DNA of 64,000 nt from Caprimulgus europaeus (Eukaryota > Chordata > Aves > Caprimulgiformes > Caprimulgidae), in the NCBI GenBank assembly GCA_907165065.1, contig OU015523.1, forward strand, positions 44,257,702 through 44,321,701. Direction: 5' to 3'. Shown piece by piece: positions 63,536-64,000 of this stretch (the first letter of the stretch is position 1; the number at the start of each line of letters is the position of its first letter). The translations under genes and the position numbers were made by a program. The notes beneath the pieces were generated by a model, which saw nothing but the letters and a program-made list of their open reading frames with translations, ran no database searches and was not told the origin of the DNA.

Positions 63536-64000
63536 GTAAGAAGAAAGGTACTGCTGGTAAACAACTTCCTATCAGTTAGTCTGTGGTTACATTTTTTAAC
63601 AAGGATGCCAAGATATTTCCTTGTTGTCTGCAGCACAGGAAAGCAGGACTGTTATTTAAGATGACTTTGAAATGCATTGGCAAGTTACAAAGCTGAACAG
63701 GAAGCGATCTGCTTCTAGTCCATTGGATGAGTCTCTCTTTTCCCAAGTTGAAACTTTAAAATACAGTGTGTTCTTTAGACAAATTACATTAGCTCATCTT
63801 TTGTGTCTTCTGGATTTGAGATACAATGCATAGCACATTTCTTAACAGTACCATATTCATGTGATTGTGCACAGGAATAAAAAAAGATTAACGGGGAATT
63901 GGAATGCAGTGGTGCTTGGGAAGGTTTTGCTAAATGTTTTCATTGGGCCCATACTCATCATTTATAATGTAGTGAGAAAGTAGTTGAAAATAGCAGAAAA
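63536..64000 (+). other. SCML2 intron 6, partial
   Basis: It begins with a GTAAGA donor and runs off the window. No further exon or repeat is visible in these 465 bases. Confidence 0.85.

Overview
The window is a stretch of bird genome. CR1 LINEs of several ages carry the avian CR1 3' end (short ATTCTATGA-type repeats in place of a poly-A tail), one long terminal repeat is of an avian type, and the only recognisable protein-coding gene is a vertebrate Polycomb gene split into short exons by multi-kilobase introns. No prokaryote-like operons, CRISPR arrays or rRNA/tRNA genes were seen.

The gene is SCML2 (Scm polycomb group protein like 2) on the + strand. A CpG island (about 26.6-28.6 kb) holds its probable promoter, where an NRF1-like, an ETS-like and a YY1-like site lie within about 30 bp, followed by a short non-coding first exon with a GTGAGT donor. 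Five coding exons follow: 41534-41555 (only seven codons and one base), 48391-48459, 55703-55773, 60054-60288 and 63447-63535. All have AG/GT boundaries, the phases fit at every junction, and together they encode the first 162 residues: a lysine-rich N-terminus, the complete first MBT repeat and the start of the second. The rest (MBT2, central region, SPM/SAM domain) lies beyond the right edge.

Layout: 1-350 is the edge of another GC/CpG-rich segment, possibly the promoter of the upstream neighbour (in human, CDKL5 lies head-to-head with SCML2). About 0.6-26.6 kb is non-coding, with a purine-rich tract (5.4-7.8 kb), a truncated minus-strand CR1 (13.74-13.93 kb), ancient minus-strand CR1 pieces (22.77-24.54 kb) and a plus-strand CR1 3' end (26.02-26.33 kb). 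Intron 1 (about 13.9 kb) is repeat-poor. Intron 2 holds a solitary ERV LTR with 5-bp target duplications and the first copy of a 119-bp duplicated segment. Intron 3 holds the second copy, bracketed by its own short direct repeats, and a younger CR1 nested in an older one. Intron 4 carries an ancient CR1/L3-like fragment. Intron 5 has simple repeats and a hairpin.

I saw no new multi-gene system. The observations most worth following are the duplicated segment on either side of coding exon 2, the CR1-in-CR1 insertion at a site matching the CR1 3' end, the compact promoter array with a four-codon upstream ORF, and an unidentified minus-strand open exon-like stretch at 13.3-13.66 kb.
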